DNA of 16,911 bases. It comes from an uncultured Kangiella sp. (GTDB lineage Bacteria; Pseudomonadota; Gammaproteobacteria; Enterobacterales; DSM-103792). The stretch covers positions 1 through 16,911 of the forward strand of contig CAMLNB010000064.1 of the NCBI GenBank assembly GCA_946481205.1, in the 5' to 3' direction. How positions within the stretch are numbered: the stretch's first letter is position 1; each line of letters starts with the position of its first letter. Below the pieces are notes generated by a model. That model saw only the letters and a program-made list of their open reading frames with translations, made no database searches and had not been told where the DNA came from. A program made the translations under genes and the position numbers. Below, one piece after another: positions 6,720 to 13,477 of the stretch.

Positions 6720-8132
6720 TCACATTTTGCTGGCCAGCGCTTCCGCTCGGCTGCGTTCCAGCACCGCGTCGATTAGCGCGCGTTCGTTCAGCGGATCATC
6801 CGGCATTTGCCAATCGGGTCGTAGCAACACCTCAGCGGTATCGCCAGCAGGCCGCGCCAGAATAAAGCGCGGCACCACCACTTCCAGGCCACTGTGCGGC
6901 AAGGTGTGAACCTGAATGCCACCAGAGCTGCGGCTGCGGACATAACCGGCTTCACCGACCAAGGTGGCGAAACCAAAGTCCTGCATGACGTTACTGAACA
7001 GCACCGCCGAGGAATAGGTTTCACGACCAATCAGCACAAACACGCGACCATGAAAACGTAGCGGCTGATCAAGCTGCGGCTGTCGCCAGGTGCTGATTTC
7101 GCCTTCAACCACATCGCCAACTTTCTCAGTACCGCTGGCACGCCCGGGGATGATTTTTTTCCGCCATGTGGAGCCAGTGCGATACGGCTTGTCGGCAAGA
7201 TAGGGCAGCACATTATCGAGCCAGACATCGTCATTGCCACCGCGGTTCTTGCGCACATCAATGATCAGCGTATCGATATTGCTGGCCTTGAGTTCACGAA
7301 AGGCTTTCTCGGTAAAGGCGCTGATGGCTTTGCCATCCGGCCAATAAAACGTGCACAGCGTTAGCACAGCGGCATTGCTTGGCAGCTTTTCAAAACGGAA
7401 CTGGCTGTCGAATTGCTCGGCCTGCGCCGCGGCGCGCGGCAATTTACGACTGGCCGCCAGCTGCACACGCTCGGTCTTGCCATTACGTGCCATCTCCAGC
7501 GTGTATTGTGCGGGCGAGCCGTACAGTTTCCAGTACATAGTGGCCCAGCGCGCCGACAACAGATTGGCACGAAATGCCGGCGTGTCGCCATGCATACGCG
7601 CCAGCAATTGCTCTGCCACCTCGCGCGCAGGCACGCCGTTGATGCGCAGCACTTGTGCGCCTTGCCATTCGCTGACGGCGCCGCCGGTTTCGGTCAGCAC
7701 CTGGAGCTCGCCTTGCGCGTTAACGTGCAGCTCCAGCGGAAACAACGCGCCGCCCTCTTGCAGCACCCGCGCCAATGGTTGTTTTTCGTACGGCAGATCA
7801 ATCACCCAGTGCGCATCGTTGAGCAGTGGATTGATCGTCGACAGTTCGCGCCACAACTCCTGCCGTGACATCGCCGTGTTCAGTTTGCCGGCCATACGCG
7901 CCCACGCCGCGTTCAACACTTCCACCGATGCCGAATGCGCCGGCTCGGGATGCGTCTGGGCAACAAAAGCGTGCAACGACTGCAGATCGGCCTGCAGCTG
8001 CGCTGGTGTGAAGCGCATCTCCTCAGCACTGGCGAGCGCAGTCGCTTCATTTTTAACCACCGGTGGGGCAGCCAGCAGCGTGGAACAGCATGACAGCGCC
8101 ATGACGGATAACAAGGTTAAATGCGGCAACAT
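6720..8132 (-). CDS. Exported S41-family peptidase
   Basis: Encodes 470 residues. The start at 8132 has GGAG eight bases upstream and gives a signal peptide (LLSVMALSCCSTLLAA, cleavage near residue 22). Residues 40-130 are helical and end in INPLLNDAHW. About 150-195 could be a PDZ-like part (GAQVLRINGVPAREVAEQLL). The S41 core begins around residue 255. It holds LIIDVRKNRGGND (residues 289-301) and then VFVLIGRETYSSAVLFSNVM, with the nucleophile region at S374/S375. After GEAGY the position that is Lys in CtpA/Tsp-type enzymes reads Val-Arg, so this is more like the Ser-His/Glu branch of S41 or a divergent member. A periplasmic protease is the likely role; no partner gene is adjacent. Confidence 0.88.
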   Translation of the reverse strand: MLPHLTLLSVMALSCCSTLLAAPPVVKNEATALASAEEMRFTPAQLQADLQSLHAFVAQTHPEPAHSASVEVLNAAWARMAGKLNTAMSRQELWRELSTINPLLNDAHWVIDLPYEKQPLARVLQEGGALFPLELHVNAQGELQVLTETGGAVSEWQGAQVLRINGVPAREVAEQLLARMHGDTPAFRANLLSARWATMYWKLYGSPAQYTLEMARNGKTERVQLAASRKLPRAAAQAEQFDSQFRFEKLPSNAAVLTLCTFYWPDGKAISAFTEKAFRELKASNIDTLIIDVRKNRGGNDDVWLDNVLPYLADKPYRTGSTWRKKIIPGRASGTEKVGDVVEGEISTWRQPQLDQPLRFHGRVFVLIGRETYSSAVLFSNVMQDFGFATLVGEAGYVRSRSSGGIQVHTLPHSGLEVVVPRFILARPAGDTAEVLLRPDWQMPDDPLNERALIDAVLERSRAEALASKM

Positions 8133-8234
8133 GCAATGGACTCCATCTTCCTTGGATAAAGGGCAATGTCGATAGACGTTGGCGGGCGACGAATAGTTTG
8201 GCCAGCAACATCGAAATGCGGCCTGATTCGAATG

Positions 8235-8259
8235 GCGACCTCAGTTCAACTAAGGTCGC
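8235..8259. promoter_or_regulatory. 25-nt near-perfect palindrome, operator-like
   Basis: Centred on C8247, 11 of 12 base pairs are symmetric: GCGACCT (8235-8241) mirrors AGGTCGC (8253-8259) and AGTT mirrors AACT inside; only C8242/A8252 breaks the dyad. The adjacent ATTCGAAT (8226-8233) is also a palindrome. It lies about 100 bp upstream of the S41 start on the minus strand and 15 bp upstream of a mini-ORF on the plus strand. The form fits a dimeric repressor site or an RNA hairpin; the cognate protein is unknown. Confidence 0.45.
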
Positions 8260-8273
8260 TCGAGAGGAAGGAA

Positions 8274-8300
8274 ATGAATTTTGAGAGAATGTGGCGGTAG
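8274..8300 (+). CDS. Possible 8-codon mini-ORF with strong ribosome binding site
   Basis: GAGAGGAAGGAA directly precedes ATG 8274, and the frame encodes MNFERMWR before TAG. The ribosome binding site is stronger than that of most genes in this window. Two hairpins follow on the same strand (8328-8344, 8355-8393), the second with a T-rich tail. The arrangement recalls a leader peptide or a small RNA with a translated start, but no + strand gene follows that it could control. The call is speculative. Confidence 0.2.
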   Translation: MNFERMWR

Positions 8301-8354
8301 CTTACTGGATTTTACTTCACCACGCCCCGGCTAACTCATAGCCGAAATGCAGTA

Positions 8355-8407
8355 CAACAGCGCGTCGGCGTTGTTGCCGCCAACGCGCTGTTGCGTTTTC
8401 TATTTTT
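8355..8407. terminator. Long hairpin with T-rich tail, likely bidirectional terminator
   Basis: CAACAGCGCGT (8355-8365) pairs exactly with ACGCGCTGTTG (8383-8393), and GGCG pairs with CGCC inside. On the plus strand the stem is followed by CGTTTTCTATTTTTG, a good termination tail. On the minus strand it begins 7 bases after the stop of the BPSS1780-family gene, so it most likely ends that transcript too, although the minus tail is poor in T. A smaller hairpin CGGCTA-ACTCA-TAGCCG lies at 8328-8344. Confidence 0.65.
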
Positions 8408-9206
8408 GATAGATGTCTTTGTAGGCAGCGTACATTGAGCCGTAAATCATCGGTACCAACACCAGGAAACCAAGGCCGATCGGAATGATTGCCACAATAG
8501 CCAGCAAGAAAATGACAATGCCATAGATCAGGAATGGCACGATATTGCGCAGGCAACCTCTGAAGCTTTGTTTCATCGCGGCGATGGCGTCCATGTCGTG
8601 AAATACCACCAATGCCGGCGCGAACCAGTAGGCCATGGTCAGCGGAATGAACAGTGCCAGCATGATCAATAGCAGCAGCATGATCATGGTGAAGCCGTAT
8701 TGGGCGATCAGATTTGCCAGCGCATTGCCTTCGCCGGACATCGCTTCCAGAAAGCTGCCACCGAGAATGATGAAGACCGGAACCAAAGCGATGATGGCGA
8801 TGACGATGGACGCTGCCAGCATTACGCCACCGACGATCATCAACGGACCTGCATGATTCTTGAAGCCCGCGAACAGGTGTTCGACTTTCAGCGACTCGCC
8901 ACTTTCGATGGCGCGGCAGCCTAACATCAAGCCGCCAATGATCACCGGCATCAGCAAGTTGGACAGCAAGCTGCCCAGAAACGGAATGAACGCCAGCACC
9001 ATCGACAACACGAACAGCAGGATGATGTTGAGAATCCAGATGCCCGGTGCTCGGGTGAACATGTTCCAGCCACCACCGATCCAGCTGGTGCCATTGCCGG
9101 CCGGCACGCTGCGACCACCATCGATGTATTCGTTGCTGTAGGTGGTTGTTGCGGGTTGGACGCTGGATTGCGGTGCTTGATAAGGGTTGTTGCCGGTAGT
9201 GCTCAT
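8400..9206 (-). CDS. BPSS1780-family membrane protein
   Basis: A 268-residue polytopic membrane protein of the BPSS1780 type, function unknown. The first 45 residues are polar and rich in Asn, Gln, Pro, Ser and Thr (NPYQAP near the start). The family core follows: WNMFTRAPGIWILNIILLF (residues 47-65), then LMPVIIGGLMLGCRAIESGE and VEHLFAGFKN. Three more hydrophobic blocks lie at about 122-150, 172-203 and 222-256; the middle one ends in YWFAPALVVFHDMDAIAAMK, also typical. The start at 9206 is chosen because GGAGGG lies five bases upstream; the GTG four codons earlier overlaps that Shine-Dalgarno. A long hairpin follows the stop. Transcription could begin in the 130-bp space after the AraC-type gene, which runs the same way. 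Confidence 0.88.
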   Translation of the reverse strand: MSTTGNNPYQAPQSSVQPATTTYSNEYIDGGRSVPAGNGTSWIGGGWNMFTRAPGIWILNIILLFVLSMVLAFIPFLGSLLSNLLMPVIIGGLMLGCRAIESGESLKVEHLFAGFKNHAGPLMIVGGVMLAASIVIAIIALVPVFIILGGSFLEAMSGEGNALANLIAQYGFTMIMLLLLIMLALFIPLTMAYWFAPALVVFHDMDAIAAMKQSFRGCLRNIVPFLIYGIVIFLLAIVAIIPIGLGFLVLVPMIYGSMYAAYKDIYQK

Positions 9207-9336
9207 GTTTCCCTCCACGAAGAAATGACGGCAAAGCCGCGGACGTGCTTGTTGTGCGGCAGGTGTGCGCCGCCAGTATGCCCAGCGGCCTGTGGCCGGG
9301 CAACGGGCGGCAACGTGGCATGAGCCGTTCGTCAGA

Positions 9337-10323
9337 TCAGCGACGCAGTGCTTTCAGGCCGACGCCGAGGCGGCGACGGATCAGGTTGCGTAGCGTGACA
9401 TCGTCGCGGTAACCGACTTGTTCAGCAATTTGTGCCAGGCTTTGCTTGCTGGTTCTGAGCAGATGCACGGCACGCTCGACGCGCAGATCTTGCAGATAAC
9501 CCAGCGGGGTTTTGCCCAGCGTTTCGTGTAGACGCCGGGCCAGTGTGCGCTTACTGGTGGCCAGTGCTTGCGCGGCAGCATCGAGCCGGAATGGCTGATT
9601 CAGGTTGGCGCGTGCCCAGCGATCAAACTCACTGACCACGGGATGTGCATGCGCGAGGTGATCGCTGATGGCATAGGCCGATTGCGACGGTCGGCTGTCA
9701 ACAATCAGATAACGAGCAACCAGTTCGGCCAGCGCCGGGCTGTGTTGGCGCAGCAGCCACAGCGCCAGATCGACATGGCTGAGCGCCGCGCCGGCAGTCA
9801 CACAGTTGCCGCTGGCAACGACCATCTGATCGGCCCGCAGTCGCACCTGCGGGTAGCGTTGCCGAAACAGCGGTGCGAGCCACCAAGTCGTCGTCGCCTG
9901 TTGCTGGTTGAGCAGGCCGCTTTCGGCCAACACAAAGGTGCCGATGCAGGCAGCGGCGATGCGACTGCCCTGCCCGGCCCAGATCTGCAGCTGCTGCACC
10001 GCGACGGCGATATCGGGCCGGGCCAGTGCGGCGGTCAGTGCGTCCGGCAGTTTGTAGCCGATGGCGGGCACGATGACCCAATCTGGCTGCGGGCTGGCGC
10101 TGATGGGCTGCACCGGCACCCGCAGGCCGAGCGCGCTGGTCACCATCGAGCAGCCAGCTTCTGAAGTGGCCGCGACATTTGCCACCCCCAACACCTGCAA
10201 ACGGATCGACTGCACGTCCAAGCGGTGCAGGGCAATCAGTTCGTTGGCGGTGGTGAAGACATCGAGCACGGTGGCAAGGCCGGTATCGAACACCCCATCC
10301 AGTGCGAGCGCGGCCAGATTCAT
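9337..10323 (-). CDS. GlxA-family AraC-type transcriptional regulator
   Basis: A 328-residue two-domain regulator. Residues 1-190 form a DJ-1/PfpI-like (class I glutamine amidotransferase-like) domain: it opens LAALALDGVFDTGLATVLDV and has C126 at the nucleophile-elbow position in AAACIGTFVLAESGLL, followed by ATTTWWLAPLFRQRYPQVRL. Residues 240-328 hold the AraC double helix-turn-helix: LDAAAQALATSKRTLARRL, then LGYLQDLRVERAVHLLR and LAQIAEQVGYRDDVTLRNLI. The start at 10323 is preferred over the longer frame to 10464, since the family begins at this strand and the extension would overlap the divergent gene; its ribosome binding site is weak. Such regulators sense small metabolites and often act on a divergent neighbour, here the acetyltransferase. 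A small hairpin (CGGCC-TGT-GGCCG, 9286-9298) lies past the stop. Confidence 0.9.
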   Translation of the reverse strand: MNLAALALDGVFDTGLATVLDVFTTANELIALHRLDVQSIRLQVLGVANVAATSEAGCSMVTSALGLRVPVQPISASPQPDWVIVPAIGYKLPDALTAALARPDIAVAVQQLQIWAGQGSRIAAACIGTFVLAESGLLNQQQATTTWWLAPLFRQRYPQVRLRADQMVVASGNCVTAGAALSHVDLALWLLRQHSPALAELVARYLIVDSRPSQSAYAISDHLAHAHPVVSEFDRWARANLNQPFRLDAAAQALATSKRTLARRLHETLGKTPLGYLQDLRVERAVHLLRTSKQSLAQIAEQVGYRDDVTLRNLIRRRLGVGLKALRR

Positions 10324-10342
10324 GGCAAGAATGCTATCAAAG

Positions 10343-10358
10343 CTGTCGTTCTTGACAG
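10343..10358. promoter_or_regulatory. Small dyad in the AraC/GNAT divergent region
   Basis: CTGTC (10343-10347) and GACAG (10354-10358) form a 5-bp inverted repeat with a 6-nt spacer, 20 bp upstream of the regulator start. A consensus -35 hexamer TTGACA (10352-10357) overlaps it on the plus strand, facing the acetyltransferase gene. No good -10 is found at 16-18 bp, so a promoter needing an activator is possible. The evidence is thin. Confidence 0.22.
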
Positions 10359-10454
10359 TATTGCGCTGATAGATCGACCGGTAAAGTTGGCAGCCAATGC
10401 GATGGACGACTCGCTGGCCGTTTCCGGCGGCCGACGCCCTGATCGAGATCCGCG

Positions 10455-10988
10455 ATGACACCAACCCACTCCGCTGCCCTGACCATCCGCCCTGCCCTGC
10501 CTGCCGAATGCCCGGCGCTGGGTCAGTTGCTGGTCGAGGTCTATGCCGGGTTGGCCGGCTTTCCGAGTCCGAGCGAGCAGCCGGGCTATTACCAGATGCT
10601 GGCGGAGATCGGCCGCTTCAATGAACGCAAGGATGCCGAGGTGCTGATCGCCTTGAACGCCGGCGGCGAGCTGCTCGGCGGCGTGGTTTATTTCGGCGAC
10701 ATGGCGGCATACGGCTCTGGCGGCAGCGCGACCCAGGTGAGCAACGCCTCCGGTTTTCGCTTGCTTGGCGTGCGTAGCAGTGCGCGCGGACTTGGCGTTG
10801 GCAAGGCACTGACGCAGGCCTGCCTGGATCGGGCGCGAGCGCGGCAGCATGCCGAAGTCATTTTGCACACGACGGCGGCAATGCAAACAGCCTGGGCAAT
10901 GTATGAACGTTTCGGTTTTCGGCGCTCGCCGGATCTGGATTTTCTGCAGCAGCAATTGCCGGTGTTTGGTTTCCGACTGACGCTGTGA
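10455..10988 (+). CDS. GNAT-family N-acetyltransferase
   Basis: A 177-residue single-domain acetyltransferase of normal GNAT length, expected to move acetyl from acetyl-CoA to an amine. The N-terminal strand is LTIRPALPAECPALGQLL. Motif A is GFRLLGVRSSARGLGVGKAL (about residues 100-119), with R111-G-L-G-V-G-K-A118 as the pyrophosphate-binding loop. Motif B follows with TAWAMYERFGFRRSPDLDF (residues 145-163), where the Tyr-E-R-x-G-F signature is intact. A distinctive insert (FGDMAAYGSGGSATQ, 80-94) lies before motif A. The substrate cannot be named. The gene is divergent from the GlxA-type regulator with 131 bp between starts, so regulation by that protein is plausible. The Shine-Dalgarno is weak (CGAGAT). 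Confidence 0.92.
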   Translation: MTPTHSAALTIRPALPAECPALGQLLVEVYAGLAGFPSPSEQPGYYQMLAEIGRFNERKDAEVLIALNAGGELLGGVVYFGDMAAYGSGGSATQVSNASGFRLLGVRSSARGLGVGKALTQACLDRARARQHAEVILHTTAAMQTAWAMYERFGFRRSPDLDFLQQQLPVFGFRLTL

Positions 10989-11594
10989 ATCCGCAGGGAA
11001 ACGATCGCCGCCGCGCATTTGAAACACATCGACGCCGCTGTCATCTGCTCGAACCGTTGCGACGGCAGCAACGAGATTACCCCGCATAGCCCAGCACAAC
11101 ATGACAGCAAAGCCGAGGCGACGGTGACGACGATAGATCGATTCTGGCGCACGGGGCTTCTGTGTTCCGGTTTGCTTTTGATGAGCCACTTGCCGGGCTT
11201 GCCAACGATCGGCACCAACACATTGAACTCGCGATAGCACGCAAGTCTGTGCCAGATTGGCTGTGCGAGATCGCCCACAGCGCAGCAGCCGAGGCGCACA
11301 ACGATAGCAGTCGATGCCCGCTGTGCCGATTCGGCCAGATCATTAGGATGCGCAGGCCCCGTTACGCAAAGGATTGCGAACGGCGGTCAGGATGGTTGGC
11401 AGGACAGGGATGTTGTCATCTTGCGCACGGTGCCAGTTCGGCACGTTCTCATGCGCACCATGTATTCGTTGTTTGCTCGTACCGCAGTTCCATAGCGACC
11501 GCTGCATGCAGACCTCACGACTGCGTTCGGGGCATTGATGGTCGGCCGTTCCCGCTGCCGGCCCCACACATGCCATGCAAAGGACTGTAAGCAT
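10989..11594. other. 600-bp gap without a convincing gene
   Basis: Open frames exist on both strands but none has family-like sequence, a good start and a sensible composition together. The most protein-like piece is a GTG-started 37-codon frame at 11124-11237 with a hydrophobic stretch (LLCSGLLLMSHLPGLP) and GAGG upstream; it could be a decayed membrane-protein fragment. A nested inverted repeat lies at 11422-11456, with TGCGCA at both ends and GTGCC/GGCAC inside. The last 20 bases hold the Shine-Dalgarno of the S8 gene. This region may contain the S8 promoter and a long leader. Confidence 0.4.
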
Positions 11595-13421
11595 ATGAAA
11601 ACCTCTCCTCGCAATTTTGTGTCACTGGCCGTGTCGATGGCGCTCGGATGCGCCGTTGTCATGCCGGCTGTCGCCGCCGACGGCAAAGTGCTGAGCCGGA
11701 AAAGCAAGACCATCGATGGCGTCAGCTATAGCTTCGACAAGGTCATGGCTGCCGACGGTTCGGTGCGCGAAACCATTCGCCAGAACGGCAAACTGATTGA
11801 TCAGCTGCCAGCTGTGCAACGCCGTGTCGTCGATGCCGCGCTGACCGAGCGCCTGAGCAAAATTGGCGAAACCGAACGGCTCGCCGTCAACGTCGCGCTG
11901 AAAGATCTGGCACCGGCCCGCAACACCGCCACTGAGTTTGGCGGGTTTGAATTTGTCCGCGGCCGCATGACTCAGCAGAGCTACAACGGCCAGCCGGTGT
12001 ATGGCAGCGAGATCGCCACGGCCAACGCTCGCGCCAGCGAGCAGGAACGTGCCGATCGCCACGCTCGCACCGAACAACAGAAACAGCAGTGGGCAGGCTT
12101 TGCCGCCCGCCACGGTCTGCGCACGGACAAGGCCGTCATGGCGGCAATGGCCAGCGGCGGTGCGTCGGTAACGCTGGAGCTGCCGGTGCCGCAACTGCGC
12201 AAACTGATCGCCGCGGAAGACAGCGAGATCGCCGGTATCGAATTGGCTTTCCCGGTCAAGGATCAGATCGCGGTCGCCATGGTCGACACCAATATCAGCA
12301 GCTATGCGCTGCCGTACAGCAATCTGCATGGCAATGGCATCGGTCTGTACATGACTGAAAGCGGTTGCGCCGATGAAGCCGGTCGTGCCAACTACGACCG
12401 CCTGGCCGGTTCGCAAACCGATCACTCACAGAACGTGTTCGGCATTCTGCGCGCTGTTTCGCCGTCCTCGTACATCTACTGCCGCGGTGGCGCCGTATTG
12501 CCGCAGAATACCGATCTGGATGGCGTTGGCGGCAACCCGGCCATTCGCGTGATCAACCGTTCGAACGGTGGTAACGACACGATCAATTACTCGACGCTGG
12601 ATCGTGATTGGGACAACCTCGCTTACAACAGCAACATCGCCATCTTCAATGCCGCCGGCAACAACGGCGGCGGCACTGGCAATATCATTTCGCCGGCAAA
12701 AGGTTTGAACGTCATGGCCGTTGGCAACTACAACGATGCCACCGACACCATCAATGCCTCGTCGTCGTTCGTCAACACCGAACTCGGCAGCGCAAAACCA
12801 GAATTCTCGGCACCGGGCACCAGCATCGCCGCTGGCGGTTTCACGATGACTGGCACCAGCATGGCGTCACCGCACGCGGCCGGTTTTGCCGCCGACATGA
12901 TGTCGGGCTTTTCGGTCTATGTCGGTCGTCCGCAAGTGGTCTACGCCAGCATGATCGGCGGCGCCACCGATTCGATCACCGGTGGCTTCGACAAAGTCGG
13001 TCATGGTGGCATTGATTTCCTCAGCGCCTACTACGATGGCTGGACGTACTACTACACCGGCAACAACGCCTCGTTCGCCACTTTCGCAAACGGTGATGGC
13101 ACGGCCGACAACTTCATCGACCGCACCTTCAATATCACCAGCACCACACGGCCGGTGCGGGTGGCGATTGCCTGGATGAACCGCGGCACCTACACCTACG
13201 ATCACCGTGCCGATGCACACCCGATTGGCCAGGATCTCGACATTTCGATCTACAGCCCGACCGGTGCCTATGTTGGTGGTTCCGCCTCGTTTGACAACCC
13301 ATACGAAGTGGTCAACTTCACCCCGACCATGACCGGTAACTACAAGGTTCGCATCAGCCGTTATGCCAACCGCGACACCGGTGCCGACTTCCGGCTGGGT
13401 TTGAAGATCAACCTGCACTGA
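11595..13421 (+). CDS. Exported subtilisin-family (S8) serine protease with Glu at the Asp position
   Basis: Encodes 608 residues. The start at 11595 has AAAGGA upstream and yields a clear signal peptide (residues 1-27, cleavage AVA-AD). Residues 28-240 look like a propeptide rich in charged helices. The S8 domain then shows GNGIGLYMTESG, where the usual D-T-G is replaced by E255-S-G, the His motif DHSQNVFGILRAVSP (H277), the oxyanion Asn in NAAGNNGGG (N356), SPAKGLNVMAVGNY, PEFSAPGTSIA, and the Ser motif GTSMASPHAAGF (S422). Residues 480-608 form a beta-sandwich-like tail (VRVAIAWMN, QDLDISIYSPTGAYVGG, DNPYEVVNF, TGNYKVRISRY), resembling the C-terminal domain of KP-43-type alkaline proteases. 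It is probably secreted. A strong terminator follows. Confidence 0.92.
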   Translation: MKTSPRNFVSLAVSMALGCAVVMPAVAADGKVLSRKSKTIDGVSYSFDKVMAADGSVRETIRQNGKLIDQLPAVQRRVVDAALTERLSKIGETERLAVNVALKDLAPARNTATEFGGFEFVRGRMTQQSYNGQPVYGSEIATANARASEQERADRHARTEQQKQQWAGFAARHGLRTDKAVMAAMASGGASVTLELPVPQLRKLIAAEDSEIAGIELAFPVKDQIAVAMVDTNISSYALPYSNLHGNGIGLYMTESGCADEAGRANYDRLAGSQTDHSQNVFGILRAVSPSSYIYCRGGAVLPQNTDLDGVGGNPAIRVINRSNGGNDTINYSTLDRDWDNLAYNSNIAIFNAAGNNGGGTGNIISPAKGLNVMAVGNYNDATDTINASSSFVNTELGSAKPEFSAPGTSIAAGGFTMTGTSMASPHAAGFAADMMSGFSVYVGRPQVVYASMIGGATDSITGGFDKVGHGGIDFLSAYYDGWTYYYTGNNASFATFANGDGTADNFIDRTFNITSTTRPVRVAIAWMNRGTYTYDHRADAHPIGQDLDISIYSPTGAYVGGSASFDNPYEVVNFTPTMTGNYKVRISRYANRDTGADFRLGLKINLH

Positions 13422-13437
13422 TCCAGACATCATCGGA

Positions 13438-13473
13438 AAACAACAAGGCCACGCTGTCGTGGCCTTGTTGTTT
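13438..13473. terminator. Bidirectional intrinsic terminator between S8 and chemoreceptor genes
   Basis: A perfect 16-bp stem, AAACAACAAGGCCACG (13438-13453) with CGTGGCCTTGTTGTTT (13458-13473), has loop CTGT. The A-rich and T-rich ends give a termination tail on either strand. It lies 17 bp after the S8 stop and 5 bp after the convergent chemoreceptor stop, so it serves both genes. Confidence 0.93.
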
Positions 13474-13477
13474 CATC

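Noticed and set aside
10324..10464. 47-residue N-terminal extension of the AraC-type regulator
   Set aside because: It precedes the first strand of the DJ-1-like domain, has no family support and would overlap the start of the divergent acetyltransferase.
11124..11237. GTG-started 37-codon frame resembling the first helix of VanZ-like proteins
   Set aside because: Only one hydrophobic stretch is present and the frame stops before any VanZ motif; other frames do not continue it convincingly.
10320..11240. 306-codon minus-strand frame across the GNAT gene and the gap after it
   Set aside because: Most of it is antisense to a clear acetyltransferase, and the remainder has no family-like sequence or ribosome site.
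12279..12290. VDTN (D231) as the catalytic Asp of the S8 protease
   Set aside because: It lies before the G-N-G-I-G strand that normally leads into the Asp motif and seems to belong to the end of the propeptide; kept as the main alternative, not as the call.
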